This document shows positions 63,680 to 64,000 of a stretch of 64,000 nucleotides of DNA, in pieces. The notes under the pieces were generated by a model. It searched no databases and had not been told where the DNA came from. It was given only the letters and a program-made list of their open reading frames with translations. The translations under genes were made by a program, and so were the position numbers. The stretch's first letter is position 1. Each line of letters begins with the position of its first letter. Origin of the DNA: Nibrella saemangeumensis (GTDB taxonomy: Bacteria; Bacteroidota; Bacteroidia; Cytophagales; Spirosomataceae); NCBI RefSeq assembly GCF_039541915.1, contig NZ_BAABHD010000030.1, positions 124,001 to 188,000 on the forward strand. Reading direction: 5' to 3'.

Positions 63680-64000
63680 TTAGGCCATTCCTGAAGTCAA
63701 GCTACATCGAAGCCGATGAAGACACACTGTGGACTTAGTATCCGGTAAGAACCTTGTGTAAAAGGGTGTATGCTGTAGGGATGCAGTATTAACCGGAACG
63801 AGCTACCGCCCTTAACTATATAGTATTAATATTATCAAAAACCTTTGTTATGTCTTTGTGGACTGACTCAGAGGTTTAAGTGTAAATGAAGGCTACTTAA
63901 GGAGTGCCGGTACACAGATTATTTTTATTATTAACTATTAACTTCTTTACTTTCTTGACTTGATTCAGTATTTAACTTTTTCGTTAAAAATTTAAACATA
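63680..64000. other. Gap at the window end
   Basis: About 320 bases to the window edge, AT-rich, with no credible gene. It contains the repeat copy at 63783-63800. The next gene, if any, starts beyond the window. Confidence 0.5.
63783..63800 (+). repeat. Second exact copy of the 18-bp repeat
   Basis: GCAGTATTAACCGGAACG, identical to 63212-63229 and in the same orientation, 571 bases apart, flanking the small membrane-protein gene. Confidence 0.75.

Noticed and set aside
54541..64000. Whole right end as an integrated prophage or ICE with att sites
   Set aside because: No integrase, relaxase or structural gene is seen, and the tRNA 3' end is not repeated downstream in the window.
54616..64000. 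Classic integron attC array
   Set aside because: The repeats do not match the R'/R'' core sites consistently, genes lie in both directions, and no IntI-type gene is in the window.

Overview
The window comes from a Bacteroidota chromosome, most like Cytophagales of the Spirosoma type. The signs are TAnnTTTG-type -7 promoter elements in front of many genes, type IX secretion and gliding genes (PorT-like, GldE, and a secreted esterase with a C-terminal sorting domain), a TonB receptor paired with a DUF4249 lipoprotein, a YpdA-type bacillithiol reductase, and a 29-residue bS22/COX24-like protein before RNase G. No species can be named from sequence alone.

Layout. 1-4.7 kb: Kup potassium transporter, a Crp-type regulator, then an AT-rich patch of secreted proteins of unknown function, two of them overlapping out of frame. 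4.8-7.4 kb: sugar-nucleotide epimerase and a GH29 alpha-L-fucosidase. 7.4-8.1 kb: an IS200-like (RAYT-type) transposase with REP-like hairpins that run into the 3' end of uvrA. 8.1-15.8 kb: uvrA, a VapBC-type toxin-antitoxin pair, a YigZ protein, a membrane protein, and a sialate-O-acetylesterase-like protein with a T9SS tail. 15.8-22.2 kb: a housekeeping block gldE-ssb-mutY, divergent from HU-TPR-bS22-like-rng. 22.3-26.2 kb: a putative peptide precursor with a Gly-Gly leader, an LpxL-like acyltransferase with an extra C-terminal domain, a membrane LytTR regulator and a receiver-HTH protein with a degenerate receiver. 26.2-37.4 kb: dnaG, a vanadium-haloperoxidase-like lipoprotein, purF-like amidophosphoribosyltransferase (with one N base that corrupts its 3' end), a lone nuoN, terC, engB, a DUF5606 protein and pyk. 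37.4-52.9 kb: DUF4249/TonB pair, priA, ypdA, a ScyD-like lipoprotein, a Wzi-like outer-membrane protein, a GH78 rhamnosidase, a Gfo/Idh/MocA oxidoreductase and an M19 dipeptidase. 53.0-54.4 kb: ubiE/menG overlapping a porT-like gene. Then tRNA-Val(UAC).

Downstream of tRNA-Val (54.6-64 kb) the character changes: long gene-poor gaps and lower GC. The genes are an ADP-ribosyltransferase/XRE toxin-antitoxin candidate, two amidohydrolase paralogs, an NTF2-like protein fused to a VHL-beta-like domain, a DUF5829-like protein and a small membrane protein. A repeat family (core AACCGGAA, best copies GCAGTATTAACCGGAACG) lies in the gaps between gene modules. This looks like an accessory island next to a tRNA gene, although no integrase or att repeat is visible in the window.

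The strongest candidates for something undescribed are the peptide/acyltransferase/regulator locus at 22.3-25.7 kb and the repeat-delimited accessory region at 54.6-64 kb. Several start codons were moved downstream of the longest open frame because a promoter -7 element overlaps the longer start.
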